Shown here: one piece after another, positions 7,261 to 14,718 of the stretch
How positions within the stretch are numbered: the first letter of the stretch is position 1
Layout: the number at the start of each line of letters is the position of its first letter
NCBI GenBank assembly: GCA_017522345.1
Contig: JAFWZN010000078.1
Coordinates: 1 to 64,000, forward strand
Origin: Clostridia bacterium
GTDB taxonomy: Bacteria > Bacillota > Clostridia > Christensenellales > Aristaeellaceae
Length of the DNA: 64,000 nt
Direction of reading: 5' to 3'
Program-made: the position numbers and the translations under genes
Notes under the pieces: model-generated
What the model was told of the DNA's origin: nothing
The model's input: only the letters and a program-made list of their open reading frames with translations
Database searches by the model: none

Positions 7261-8160
7261 TTAGCCCTTGACCGCGCCAAGGGTAACGCCCTTTACAAAA
7301 TACTTCTGCAAAAAGGGAAATACACACATGATGGGCAGCATCGTCAAAACGACCGCAGCCATCTTGATGCCCATTGAGAATGTAGGCATCGCTCGATACA
7401 TTGAATCTGTCATCATGATGTCGTCCAGAATCTGGGCATTTGCAATAATCTGCTTAAGTTCCAATTGCAAAGGATACAGACTGGCCTTATTCAGATACAG
7501 CATCGATCCATACCATTCATTCCACTTGTCCACCATATAAAACAAACCAACCGTCGCAAGAATCGGCTTGGAAAGCGGAATCACAATGCGCATTAAAATC
7601 GTAAGCTCATTCGCGCCGTCAATTCTGGCTGAGTCAAATAAAGACGCAGGAAGCGACTGAATATAATTCATCACGAGGATGACATAAAACGTTCCGATTC
7701 CGTTACTCAATACAACCGACCAGCGATTGTTGATCAGGCCCAGTTCCTTGATGTTCAAAAACGCAGGAACCGTTCCTCCGCCAAAGACCATTGTGATCAT
7801 GATAAACACAAACAAAATGCCTTTTCCGGGGAAATAGCGTTTGCTCAGCGCGTAAGCCAGCGTGCAGGTCAGATACATGCTGATCGGCATGCCAAGCGCC
7901 AGATGAATGAGCGTGTTTTTATATCCGCTGATGATGTTTCCCTGATTGATGAGCGTTTTGTACGAATCAAGCTCCGGCTTTTTCGGAATCAGCGTAAACG
8001 GATTTCTCAGATACTCATGTTCCGACATGATGGATACAACGATGGACGTGTAAAACGGAAATACGATAGAAAACGCGCATACCGCAAGAATGATGAACAG
8101 AATCAGGTCCACAATCGTGAAACGATGGTTTAAAAGCTTTTTCTGTCGTTTAATGCCCAC
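7261..8160 (-). CDS. Carbohydrate ABC transporter permease (YtcP/AraQ type)
   Basis: This 299-residue inner-membrane protein has six predicted membrane segments, the first at about 17-38. The cytoplasmic EAA-like loop (SARIDGANELTILMRIVIP, about 177-195) contacts the ATPase. It pairs with the permease encoded just upstream, whose 3' end it overlaps by 11 bases, implying translational coupling. No ATPase gene is nearby. In this transporter group a shared MsmX-like ATPase encoded elsewhere usually serves several importers (family knowledge). Confidence 0.92.
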   Translation of the reverse strand: MGIKRQKKLLNHRFTIVDLILFIILAVCAFSIVFPFYTSIVVSIMSEHEYLRNPFTLIPKKPELDSYKTLINQGNIISGYKNTLIHLALGMPISMYLTCTLAYALSKRYFPGKGILFVFIMITMVFGGGTVPAFLNIKELGLINNRWSVVLSNGIGTFYVILVMNYIQSLPASLFDSARIDGANELTILMRIVIPLSKPILATVGLFYMVDKWNEWYGSMLYLNKASLYPLQLELKQIIANAQILDDIMMTDSMYRAMPTFSMGIKMAAVVLTMLPIMCVFPFLQKYFVKGVTLGAVKG

Positions 8161-9169
8161 TGTTCACATCTCCAATCAGACCGCCGCCGCCCAGCCGGCG
8201 CGATACGGTATTCGCCGTTATCATCAAAGCCGCATTGATCACCGAACAGAACATGCTGACAGCGGTAGAGAAACCATAATCCGGCTTGCGTTCAAACGTG
8301 ATTCTGTAGATGTACAAAGCCAGCGTCTCCGCCTCTTCCTGCACGATATCGTTTTGCAGGTTGTAAATCTGATCGAAATGGCCGCCCATCATGCCGCCGA
8401 TTTCGAGGATAAACATAATGGATATGGTGCCCATGAGGCTGGGAAGCGTAACATAAACCAGTCTTTGCCAGCGGTTTGCGCCGTCGATTTCCGCTGCCTC
8501 ATACTGGCTCTGGTCGATGCCGCTGATGGTCGCCAGATAAATGATCGAGCTCCATCCTGCGCTTTTCCAGATGCTTGTAATATACAAAATCGGTCTGAAC
8601 AGATGCTTTTCTCCAAGGATGGACACAGGCTCAACATTGATCACATTCAAAAAGCCGTTCAACGCGCCGTCCTGGGAAAGCAGATTTTTGATGATACTGC
8701 TGATGATAATCCACGAAAGGAAGTTCGGGAAGGTAAAAATGGTCTGCATTACCTTTTTGCTTCTGGGCATCCTCAGTTCATTCAGCATAAGCGCCAGAAC
8801 AATCGGCGCCGGAAAGCAAATGAGCAGCATTACAAAGTTAATCCAGATCGTCATCCAGAATGCATCCGCAAACATCGGCGCGTTGAAAACCGCCTTAAAG
8901 TTCTGAAGTCCAATCCAGGTGCTACCCCAGATGCCAAGCTTTCCGCTGTAGCTTTTAAACGCAAGGGTCAAACCGCCCATCGGGAAATAGCAAAGAACAA
9001 TATACCAGGCGACAGGCAGAAGAATCAGGAAATAAATCTCCCTGTTCTTCCAGATTTCAATAAGGAGTCTTCCCTTCTTTTTAGAAAGAGGACGAGCGGA
9101 ATCCGTAATCAAAGGCTCACCTTCTGTCGTTTTGTTAAAATATTTCTCTGTAACTATCATACCAAACAT
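8150..9169 (-). CDS. Carbohydrate ABC transporter permease (LplB type)
   Basis: This 339-residue permease has about six membrane segments after a charged N-terminus of about 40 residues. The coupling loop reads EAAEIDGANRWQRLVYVTLP, the classic EAA motif. It is the first gene of the importer operon, followed by the second permease and the binding protein. The start is uncertain: ATG at 9169 and ATG at 9160 are in frame and neither has a strong ribosome site. The operon is divergent from the response regulator, 144 bases away, which suggests control by that regulator. Confidence 0.9.
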   Translation of the reverse strand: MFGMIVTEKYFNKTTEGEPLITDSARPLSKKKGRLLIEIWKNREIYFLILLPVAWYIVLCYFPMGGLTLAFKSYSGKLGIWGSTWIGLQNFKAVFNAPMFADAFWMTIWINFVMLLICFPAPIVLALMLNELRMPRSKKVMQTIFTFPNFLSWIIISSIIKNLLSQDGALNGFLNVINVEPVSILGEKHLFRPILYITSIWKSAGWSSIIYLATISGIDQSQYEAAEIDGANRWQRLVYVTLPSLMGTISIMFILEIGGMMGGHFDQIYNLQNDIVQEEAETLALYIYRITFERKPDYGFSTAVSMFCSVINAALMITANTVSRRLGGGGLIGDVNSGH

Positions 9170-9201
9170 GGCCGATTATTGAAATGGATGTTTTTTCTGA
9201 A

Positions 9202-9231
9202 TTGATAGGATATGATTTAGATTGTTTTCAA
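9202..9231 (-). promoter_or_regulatory. Candidate promoter of the sugar importer operon
   Basis: On the minus strand TTGAAA (9231-9226) and TATCAA (9207-9202) are separated by 18 bases. The weak -10 would fit a promoter that needs an AraC-type activator. Confidence 0.4.
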
Positions 9232-9241
9232 ATAGTTGATA

Positions 9242-9269
9242 TTGAAACTTTTTTCAAGTTGTTTATAAT
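9242..9269 (+). promoter_or_regulatory. Promoter of the response regulator gene
   Basis: The -35 TTGAAA (9242-9247) and consensus -10 TATAAT (9264-9269) have a 16-bp spacer. The start codon is about 45 bases downstream. Confidence 0.65.
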
Positions 9270-9313
9270 ATAGATATACCAAATACGCATTTTTATGATA
9301 AAGAAGGTACATC

Positions 9314-10336
9314 ATGTATTCGCTTGTGATGGTCGATGACGAAATCTGGACGCTGCGTGATATGCAGGGACTGCTCGAAAATACCGACGGTTTTGAAATC
9401 GCCGGTCTTTATACAAATCCCCTCGAAGCGGAAAAGGCCATTCTGGAAAATCCCCCGGATCTGGTTTTGACCGATCTTAAGATGGAGGAATTGTCCGGTC
9501 AGAATCTGATGCGCTCGATTCATGAGCATTGCCCGAACACTCTGATCATCATATGCAGCGCTTATCGGGATTTCGACGCCGCGCGCGACGCCATTAAATA
9601 CAATGTTGTAGACTATATCCTGAAGCCCATCGCAGAAGAGGATTTTGCCCGCGCCTTCCGTTCAGCCTTCGACGCGCTGAACAAAAGACGCGTTGATGCC
9701 GCATCCTACGCCTATCAGCGCGCTGTCGCGAGCGATGAAAAATGGACGAATCTTTTGATCGAGCGCATAAAAAAAGAAGCGCCATGCCCCTGCCGAATTG
9801 AGCTGGAGGACGACGCCTTCGCCTTCATATATTATGATCATTCCGAGGCAATGGCCGCCTGGATTCGAAGCATGCCCGATCATCTCGGTTTCAGCCGTGA
9901 AGCGGGCAGGGGCATGCATTCCGAAAACCAGCGGAAGGAAGCCCTTTGCGCGCTTTGCGCCAGATTCGCTTACACGGACTGTCACCCGCTTGACAAAGTG
10001 CAATCTTACATCGCTCTTCACTATGATGAAAAGCTGACGCTCAATCAGCTTGCCGAAAACATCGGCTTCGCCTCCGCTTATCTGTGCGACCTTTTCCGAA
10101 AAAAGTGCGGAATACAGCTTTTTACCTTTATAAAGCATGTGCGCATCAGTCTTGCGTGTCATCTTTTGACAACCACACATTTGCCTGTGCGCACAATTTC
10201 TTATAAAGTCGGCTACGAAGATAACAGCCACTTCTGCAGAGAGTTCAAATCCATGATAGGCCTTACGCCGACGGTGTATCGCCAAGAATTCGCAGATCCG
10301 GATTCAGCGAAACAGGAATCCGGACGGAAATTTTAG
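9314..10336 (+). CDS. AraC-family response regulator (YesN type)
   Basis: This 340-residue two-component regulator has a receiver domain (about 1-120) with the acidic pocket VDDE at residues 7-10, the phosphoacceptor Asp54 in LVLTDLKM, and the switch lysine in DYILKPI. A short linker is followed by an AraC-type DNA-binding domain with two helix-turn-helix motifs (LTLNQLAENIGFASAYLCDLFRK and the region ending VGYEDNSHFCREFK). It is shorter than most YesN proteins, which have a longer linker. The ATG has AGAAGGT upstream. It likely activates the divergent sugar importer operon. Its 3' end overlaps the convergent kinase gene by 74 bases. Confidence 0.92.
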   Translation: MYSLVMVDDEIWTLRDMQGLLENTDGFEIAGLYTNPLEAEKAILENPPDLVLTDLKMEELSGQNLMRSIHEHCPNTLIIICSAYRDFDAARDAIKYNVVDYILKPIAEEDFARAFRSAFDALNKRRVDAASYAYQRAVASDEKWTNLLIERIKKEAPCPCRIELEDDAFAFIYYDHSEAMAAWIRSMPDHLGFSREAGRGMHSENQRKEALCALCARFAYTDCHPLDKVQSYIALHYDEKLTLNQLAENIGFASAYLCDLFRKKCGIQLFTFIKHVRISLACHLLTTTHLPVRTISYKVGYEDNSHFCREFKSMIGLTPTVYRQEFADPDSAKQESGRKF

Positions 10337-12050
10337 TAAAGCAGCCGTATCTGCTGTCAATGGTCATGCATTTTTCGCCATAGAGAAGCGTGAGCCTGCG
10401 GTATACATTGTTTAGACTGATATGCTTGTCAACATATTCCGCGCTTTGCATGGTGGCAGTGATTTCCTTAAGCTTTTCCTCCTCCATGCCCATTCCGTTG
10501 TCAATCAGCTCAATATGGAGATAGCCCGTTTTCTCGTCCGTCATCGCCTTTAGTACGATGGTCGGGCGGGCTTTTTTTGTATTACCGATAAACGCGTGGG
10601 TTACGGCATTTTCGGCCAGCGGCTGAAGAAGAAGGCTCGGAACATACGCCTTTTTCGCCGCTTCATCCACTTTATAAATCACTCGGTATTTGCCCGGGAA
10701 ACGGGTCTCAATGATTTCCAGATAATTGGCCAGATGCCCGATTTCCTCGGACAGCATTACAAGCATCGGCGAATACAGTGAATATCTGAAGCATCCCGAA
10801 AGATTCGTAATCAGCTTCGACACCGGAGCGAGCTTATAATACCGAACCATGGCGTTTATGCATTCCAGCGTATTGAACAGAAAATGCGGATTGATTTGAT
10901 TTCTGAACGCCTGCATCTCCATTCGGTTTTTCTGAATCTGGAGCTGATACTGCTGATCCATCATCTCCTTCTCTTGCAGGATGTCCCTTGAAATTCTGTG
11001 AGACATGTCGTTAAAGGTATCCGCAAACGCGGCGAGCTCTTTGGCTTTAGGCGATGTAAGGCTCTCTCCGTAATGGCTGAGCGATTCAACTTCCTTTGAC
11101 ATCTGCCGGATCGGAAGGAATATGGAATTGATAATCAGCGTAACGGACAGCGACAAAACCAGCGCGCTCAAAACGATGAACATCGTCGCCTGATGCTGCC
11201 AGACATTGCTCGGCTGAACAAGCGACGTTCTGGGAACAAGATAGATCAGCTCAATTTCCGCTCTTCCCGGAATCGCCTTCCTGGAAAAATAATAATCCTT
11301 GCCCGAGAGAGTCAGATTTTTTCTGTCGGACTTAATGATTTTCAATGTCTCTTCCTGATCTGCGTTTCCAGACAAAACGACTGGCGTATCCATGATCATC
11401 AGAACGGCAATATGATCCTTCGCTTCCTCTCTTAAATCAATCAGCTTATAGGGATCATACATCACGCCGCTCACGATATCCTGATTCTTGAACGTTCCGC
11501 CCGCGTAAATCGTAGAGCCAACGAAAAAACACATGCCGTAGATCTGAGCAGGGTTCGAACCGGAAGCGTAATTTTTCAGCGGAACCAGATATTGTCCGTT
11601 CCTTTTAAGTTCATGATTTTCCTTCAGTTTATTTCGGGCATCCTCAAACATATAGTAAAATCCGTCGCCCATATGTATGCCCGAATTGGAACCGATGCTT
11701 GCGTATACGCTTACCACAGACGGGGAATTCGTACTGACCGCGCGCAGATAGTTCTGAAGATGCGTATAGGATTTTACCTTTTCGCTCTCCTCCATTTCCA
11801 AAAGGTATTGCTGAAGCGCTGCGGAATACGCGATATCTTTTGAAATCGCTCCGATTTTCTGGAAATTCTCCTCCAGCTGCTGATGCTTTGTTCCTGCTAA
11901 ATTCTGAAATGTGGCTTCCGCCAACGTTTCCATATTGCTTCTGTACGCCTTTATATAAATAAACAGAACCGCCAAGAGCGCAAAAAGCGGCACCAGATAA
12001 AAAAGCATGATTCGCCTTTGGAGCGAATAGCGTTTCTTTTCCTTTTTCAT
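10263..12050 (-). CDS. Sensor histidine kinase (YesM type)
   Basis: This 595-residue membrane kinase has one membrane segment at about 15-34, an extracellular sensor region of about 250 residues, a second membrane segment at about 288-312, and a HAMP region (about 310-365). A His_kinase domain follows with the phosphoacceptor His389 in QINPHFLFNTL, then an ATP-binding domain with the N box near LLQPLAENAVTHA and the G box IDNGMGM. It is the expected partner of the response regulator gene at 9314. Unusually the pair is convergent rather than cotranscribed, with 74 bases of 3' overlap. GGAGGGG precedes the ATG at 12050. Confidence 0.93.
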   Translation of the reverse strand: MKKEKKRYSLQRRIMLFYLVPLFALLAVLFIYIKAYRSNMETLAEATFQNLAGTKHQQLEENFQKIGAISKDIAYSAALQQYLLEMEESEKVKSYTHLQNYLRAVSTNSPSVVSVYASIGSNSGIHMGDGFYYMFEDARNKLKENHELKRNGQYLVPLKNYASGSNPAQIYGMCFFVGSTIYAGGTFKNQDIVSGVMYDPYKLIDLREEAKDHIAVLMIMDTPVVLSGNADQEETLKIIKSDRKNLTLSGKDYYFSRKAIPGRAEIELIYLVPRTSLVQPSNVWQHQATMFIVLSALVLSLSVTLIINSIFLPIRQMSKEVESLSHYGESLTSPKAKELAAFADTFNDMSHRISRDILQEKEMMDQQYQLQIQKNRMEMQAFRNQINPHFLFNTLECINAMVRYYKLAPVSKLITNLSGCFRYSLYSPMLVMLSEEIGHLANYLEIIETRFPGKYRVIYKVDEAAKKAYVPSLLLQPLAENAVTHAFIGNTKKARPTIVLKAMTDEKTGYLHIELIDNGMGMEEEKLKEITATMQSAEYVDKHISLNNVYRRLTLLYGEKCMTIDSRYGCFTKISVRIPVSLNPDLRILGDTPSA

Positions 12051-12081
12051 TTAACCCCTCCATGCAAACAAGTGTAGCTTC

Positions 12082-12110
12082 ATTATAATTTTAACGGCAG
12101 TTCCCGTCAA
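12082..12110 (-). promoter_or_regulatory. Promoter of the histidine kinase gene
   Basis: On the minus strand the -35 TTGACG (12110-12105) and -10 TATAAT (12087-12082) have a 17-bp spacer, close to consensus. The kinase therefore has its own strong promoter, independent of the regulator. Confidence 0.75.
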
Positions 12111-12139
12111 TCGATATTCTTTCGATCAATCATAAATAC

Positions 12140-12167
12140 ACCGGCGCAGATCCAAATCCGCGCCGGT
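12140..12167. repeat. 28-bp hairpin direct repeat, copy 1
   Basis: ACCGGCGC and GCGCCGGT form an 8-bp stem around a 12-nt loop. The identical 28 bases recur at 12381-12408 in the same orientation. The two copies flank 213 bases that contain the three-hairpin element. Confidence 0.85.
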
Positions 12168-12170
12168 CAA

Positions 12171-12306
12171 GCCATCAAAAAAGTCCCTTTTTTGATGGGA
12201 AGGCCGATCGCCTGAAATCCTGCGGGATTTCCGGGCGGCGATCGGAAAGGGGAAGCGTTTTCAGTCGCTGCGCTTAGTGAAAACGCGCGATTTTGCCGTA
12301 CATGCC
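12171..12306 (-). repeat. Three-hairpin structured repeat, copy 2
   Basis: This is the reverse complement of the element at 1-136. Hairpin C is at 12172-12183 / 12187-12198, hairpin B at 12204-12212 / 12237-12245 with inner stem 12214-12220 / 12225-12231, and hairpin A at 12255-12263 / 12278-12286. Three base pairs differ from copy 1 by changes in both partners: one in B outer, one in B inner, and the closing pair of C. This supports selection on structure. It lies in a gene-free gap between the histidine kinase and the XRE regulator. Confidence 0.8.
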
Positions 12307-12325
12307 GCCAAAATCGATTGAAAAT

Positions 12326-12374
12326 GGAGAGGGAGTGCGCTCCCTCTCCAAACCTCTCCCTGGGGTTTGTTGAT
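12326..12374. repeat. Two further hairpins beside the repeat
   Basis: A perfect 10-bp stem (12326-12335 with 12340-12349, loop TGCG) is followed by a 6-bp stem with arms CAAACC and GGTTTG. Neither has a T run. With the flanking 28-bp hairpins they fill the non-coding gap 12120-12410, in which I see no gene. Confidence 0.6.
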
Positions 12375-12380
12375 GATCTG

Positions 12381-12408
12381 ACCGGCGCAGATCCAAATCC
12401 GCGCCGGT
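12381..12408 (+). repeat. 28-bp hairpin direct repeat, copy 2 (terminator-like)
   Basis: The sequence is identical to 12140-12167. Here the stem is followed on the plus strand by a T-rich tract, so it can act as an intrinsic terminator. On the minus strand no T tract follows. Confidence 0.75.
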
Positions 12409-12424
12409 TCTTTTCTTTCAGATT

Positions 12425-13468
12425 CTATTTTCCCATCAGATCATTGATTTTGTTTTGCGTTTCAAAAATAACGCTCTCTTCTTTTATACCCCATTCTTCT
12501 TTCAGAACCGCGAGGATACGTTTTTGCGTATCCGCCGCTTTCCGATATTCGCCGCGGATTTCGTAAATCATTGAGATTCCTTCGAGAGGATCGGTAAAGC
12601 GCGGCTTTTTATCCTCCGCCGCAATAAAATATTCCTCATAATACTTAATCGCCTTGTCATAATCGGCCTTTTTAGCATAATACTGCGCCGCTTCAAAAAG
12701 AATATCGCTTTCGTCCTTAAAGTCCTCAATCGCCTTTTCCATGATTTCGTCCGCTTTTTTCTCGTCGTATTCCTTAAGCGCAATTTCCGCTTCATACACC
12801 GGAACCATGCACGGATTGTGCGAAGGAAGCGCCTTAAAACGTTCAAGATATTCCCTTGCCTCTTTCGTTCTGTGATCGGCAAGCAGATTGTCAATCAGAT
12901 AATAATACGGAAGCGGCGTTTTGGGCATTCCGTTGTCTTTTTGAATCACCTCTTTATAAAACTCAATCACTCCTGTATGATTGGAAACGTTCCAGTCCCA
13001 CGGCTGACTTCCTTCCGATTTCTGCAAAATCCACTGACATTCCTTTTTCTCCGGCGACATCATAATCGCCTCGCGGGCGTACTTTGACGCCTTTTGAGAA
13101 TCCGCTTCCATGCGATGATGATACAGTTGCGCAAGCAGGCTTAAAATCCGGTGTCTGTCGTCGTGCTTGTCCAGCTGCTCAAGAAGATAGTCTCTGTAGG
13201 AGCGAAATACGTCGGATTCGAATTCCTCCTCCATCAGCATGCGATTCTCGATTCTTCGAAGCTTTTGATCCACAGTCAGATCAAACATATCGTCAATTGA
13301 TACCCCAAAGGCTTCTGAAAGAAGCGGAAGCAGCGTAATATCCGGCATGGCGACCCCGTTTTCCCACTTTGAAACCGCCTGCGCACTGACGCTCAGCTTC
13401 TCCGCAAGCTGTTCCTGCGTAAGAGACATTTTATATCTCATTTGTCTGATCTTATTTCCGATATCCAT
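12425..13468 (-). CDS. XRE-family regulator with TPR-like C-terminus
   Basis: This 347-residue protein has an N-terminal Cro/C1-type helix-turn-helix at about residues 1-60 (LTQEQLAEKLSVSAQAVSKWENG). A long helical region follows that resembles tetratricopeptide repeats (AAQYYAKKADYDKAIKYYEEY). Such regulators often bind peptides or partner proteins through the repeats (family knowledge). The start at 13468 is preferred because GGAGGG precedes it; an in-frame ATG at 13480 lacks a site. It has its own promoter at 13497-13525. Its targets are unknown. The large hairpin array beginning at 13583 lies only about 60 bases upstream of that promoter. Confidence 0.88.
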   Translation of the reverse strand: MDIGNKIRQMRYKMSLTQEQLAEKLSVSAQAVSKWENGVAMPDITLLPLLSEAFGVSIDDMFDLTVDQKLRRIENRMLMEEEFESDVFRSYRDYLLEQLDKHDDRHRILSLLAQLYHHRMEADSQKASKYAREAIMMSPEKKECQWILQKSEGSQPWDWNVSNHTGVIEFYKEVIQKDNGMPKTPLPYYYLIDNLLADHRTKEAREYLERFKALPSHNPCMVPVYEAEIALKEYDEKKADEIMEKAIEDFKDESDILFEAAQYYAKKADYDKAIKYYEEYFIAAEDKKPRFTDPLEGISMIYEIRGEYRKAADTQKRILAVLKEEWGIKEESVIFETQNKINDLMGK

Positions 13469-13496
13469 ATTTCCCTCCAAATCAGTTTATGGATAA

Positions 13497-13525
13497 ATTA
13501 TAGAATCGAAAGGCGCAAATATCAA
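13497..13525 (-). promoter_or_regulatory. Promoter of the XRE-TPR regulator
   Basis: On the minus strand the -35 TTGATA (13525-13520) and -10 TATAAT (13502-13497) have a 17-bp spacer, giving a short leader. Confidence 0.7.
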
Positions 13526-13582
13526 TGACGCGTTTTTCGATACTGATAAACCAAAGGTTGAATGATTGAAAAGCGCATCATA

Positions 13583-13747
13583 ATGAAGCGTTTGCTCCGC
13601 AAACATGAAGCGGCGGCTTCGCCGCCATGAAGCACGCGCTTTGCGCATATGAAGCGAAGCGCCCGCACTATTCATGCGCCGAAGGCGCGCTTCATGTCTG
13701 AAAGACGCTTCATGTGCGAAGCAAGCTTCATGCCTAAGGCGCTTCAT
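13583..13747. repeat. Head-to-head ATGAAGC hairpin array
   Basis: ATGAAGC occurs on the plus strand at 13583, 13605, 13627 and 13649, exactly every 22 bases. Its reverse complement GCTTCAT occurs at 13689, 13707, 13725 and 13741, with a degenerate copy at 13669. Between the motifs lie short palindromes that differ in sequence but all fold with a 3-nt loop: GTTTGC-TCC-GCAAAC, GGCGGC-TTC-GCCGCC, GCGCC-GAA-GGCGC, GTCT-GAA-AGAC and GCC-TAA-GGC. Stems are 6 bp in the left arm and 3-5 bp in the right arm. No ORF is supported here. Confidence 0.85.
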
Positions 13748-13749
13748 TC

Positions 13750-13799
13750 AGCGAAAAAAGACAGATCCTGAACGAATTCAGAATCTGTCTTTTTTCGCT
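13750..13799. terminator. Long bidirectional terminator of the tRNA operon
   Basis: A 17-bp stem (13750-13766 with 13783-13799) is continued by CTGAA/TTCAG around a CGAA loop. It contains A6 and T6 runs, so it terminates in both directions. It touches the 3' end of tRNA-Lys. Confidence 0.85.
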
Positions 13800-13871
13800 G
13801 ATCCATCGGGGATTCGAACCCCGGACACCCTGATTAAAAGTCAGGTGCTCTACCGGCTGAGCTAATGAATC
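13799..13871 (-). tRNA. tRNA-Lys (anticodon UUU)
   Basis: This 73-nt tRNA has acceptor arms GATTCAT / ATGGATC, a D arm, anticodon loop CTTTTAA with UUU, and a T loop TTCGAAT. The CCA end is not encoded. It is the last tRNA of a four-gene operon read leftward. Confidence 0.95.
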
Positions 13872-13878
13872 ATATTTC

Positions 13879-13951
13879 CTGGGGTGGCTGGGATCGAACC
13901 AGCGTATGCGGGAGTCAAAGCCCCGTGCCTTAACCGCTTGGCTACACCCCA
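13879..13951 (-). tRNA. tRNA-Gln (anticodon UUG)
   Basis: This 73-nt tRNA has acceptor arms TGGGGTG / CACCCCA with the U1-A72 pair typical of tRNA-Gln, anticodon loop CTTTGAC with UUG, and T loop TTCGATC. CCA is not encoded. Confidence 0.95.
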
Positions 13952-13981
13952 GCGCGTGTGGTTTACATAAAAAAAAGATAG

Positions 13982-14056
13982 GGTGAATAGTGGGGTTCGA
14001 ACCCACGACCTCCAGGGCCACAACCTGGCACTCTAACCAGCTGAGCTATATCCACC
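13982..14056 (-). tRNA. tRNA-His (anticodon GUG)
   Basis: The acceptor arms are GTGGATA / TATTCAC. The extra G at position -1 opposite discriminator C73 is the hallmark of tRNA-His. The anticodon loop TTGTGGC contains GUG. Confidence 0.95.
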
Positions 14057-14063
14057 ATATCTA

Positions 14064-14137
<74 letters not shown>

Positions 14138-14183
14138 AGACCAAACTCACGGTTCGAAGCGAACTTCCTGCTGACAGGATAGA

Positions 14184-14212
14184 ATTATACCACCGAATTC
14201 CCATTCTGTCCA
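14184..14212 (-). promoter_or_regulatory. Promoter of the tRNA operon
   Basis: On the minus strand the -35 TGGACA (14212-14207) and -10 TATAAT (14189-14184) have a 17-bp spacer, about 45 bases before the first tRNA. Confidence 0.7.
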
Positions 14213-14253
14213 GTCTTTTTTTCTCATTTGACAAATAATTTACTTTTGCGCTT

Positions 14254-14718
14254 CTATAGCCCGATTTTATGAAATTCGTGCGCAATCCCGCCTTCATCCA
14301 TTTGAACAACGGCGTATTTTCCGTCCTTCATTGCGCCGGGGTTTAAAAGCATGATATTGTCAATCTCGTCCATTCTCTGAATGTGGGTATGCCCATACAA
14401 AACAAGAGACGCGTTTTCTTCCTCCGCGCGGTAAAACAAGCGCATAAGTCCCGTTTTTACATGCTCCCTATGCCCGTGGGTAATGAAAATACGTTTTCCT
14501 TCAACATCAAGGGTTCTAAAAACGGGATTATGCGAAAAAAGATCGCAGTTTCCGTTTACCGTCAAAATTTCACGGCCCGTCCGCCTTGCAATTTCAAGCG
14601 CATCCGAAGCGCAATCGCCCAGATGGACGATTGCGCTTACGTCGCTCATTTCATTTACGGCTTTTTCAAACAGCTCCATTGCCCCATGGCTGTCCGATAC
14701 GACGCCGATTCGAATCAT
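14254..14718 (-). CDS. YfcE/YsnB-type metallophosphoesterase
   Basis: This 154-residue cytoplasmic phosphodiesterase has all family metal motifs: [27 protein letters not shown] and YGHTH. YfcE-like enzymes act on small phosphodiesters with manganese; the natural substrate is unknown. The start at 14718 is chosen because it overlaps the stop of the upstream RNase PH fusion gene as ATGA and is preceded by GGAGG. It is the last gene of the gerM-rph-xtp-yfcE operon, matching gerM-rph-ysnA-ysnB of Bacillus subtilis. Confidence 0.9.
   Translation of the reverse strand: MIRIGVVSDSHGAMELFEKAVNEMSDVSAIVHLGDCASDALEIARRTGREILTVNGNCDLFSHNPVFRTLDVEGKRIFITHGHREHVKTGLMRLFYRAEEENASLVLYGHTHIQRMDEIDNIMLLNPGAMKDGKYAVVQMDEGGIAHEFHKIGL

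Noticed and set aside
8090-9205. A 371-codon plus-strand frame opposite the two permease genes
   Set aside because: It is antisense to two clear membrane proteins, lacks a ribosome site, and is rich in His and Arg as shadows of hydrophobic genes are.
13583-13747. CRISPR array in the ATGAAGC region
   Set aside because: The motif is only 7 bases, spacers are palindromic and of 9-15 bases, the array reverses direction in the middle, and no cas gene is present.
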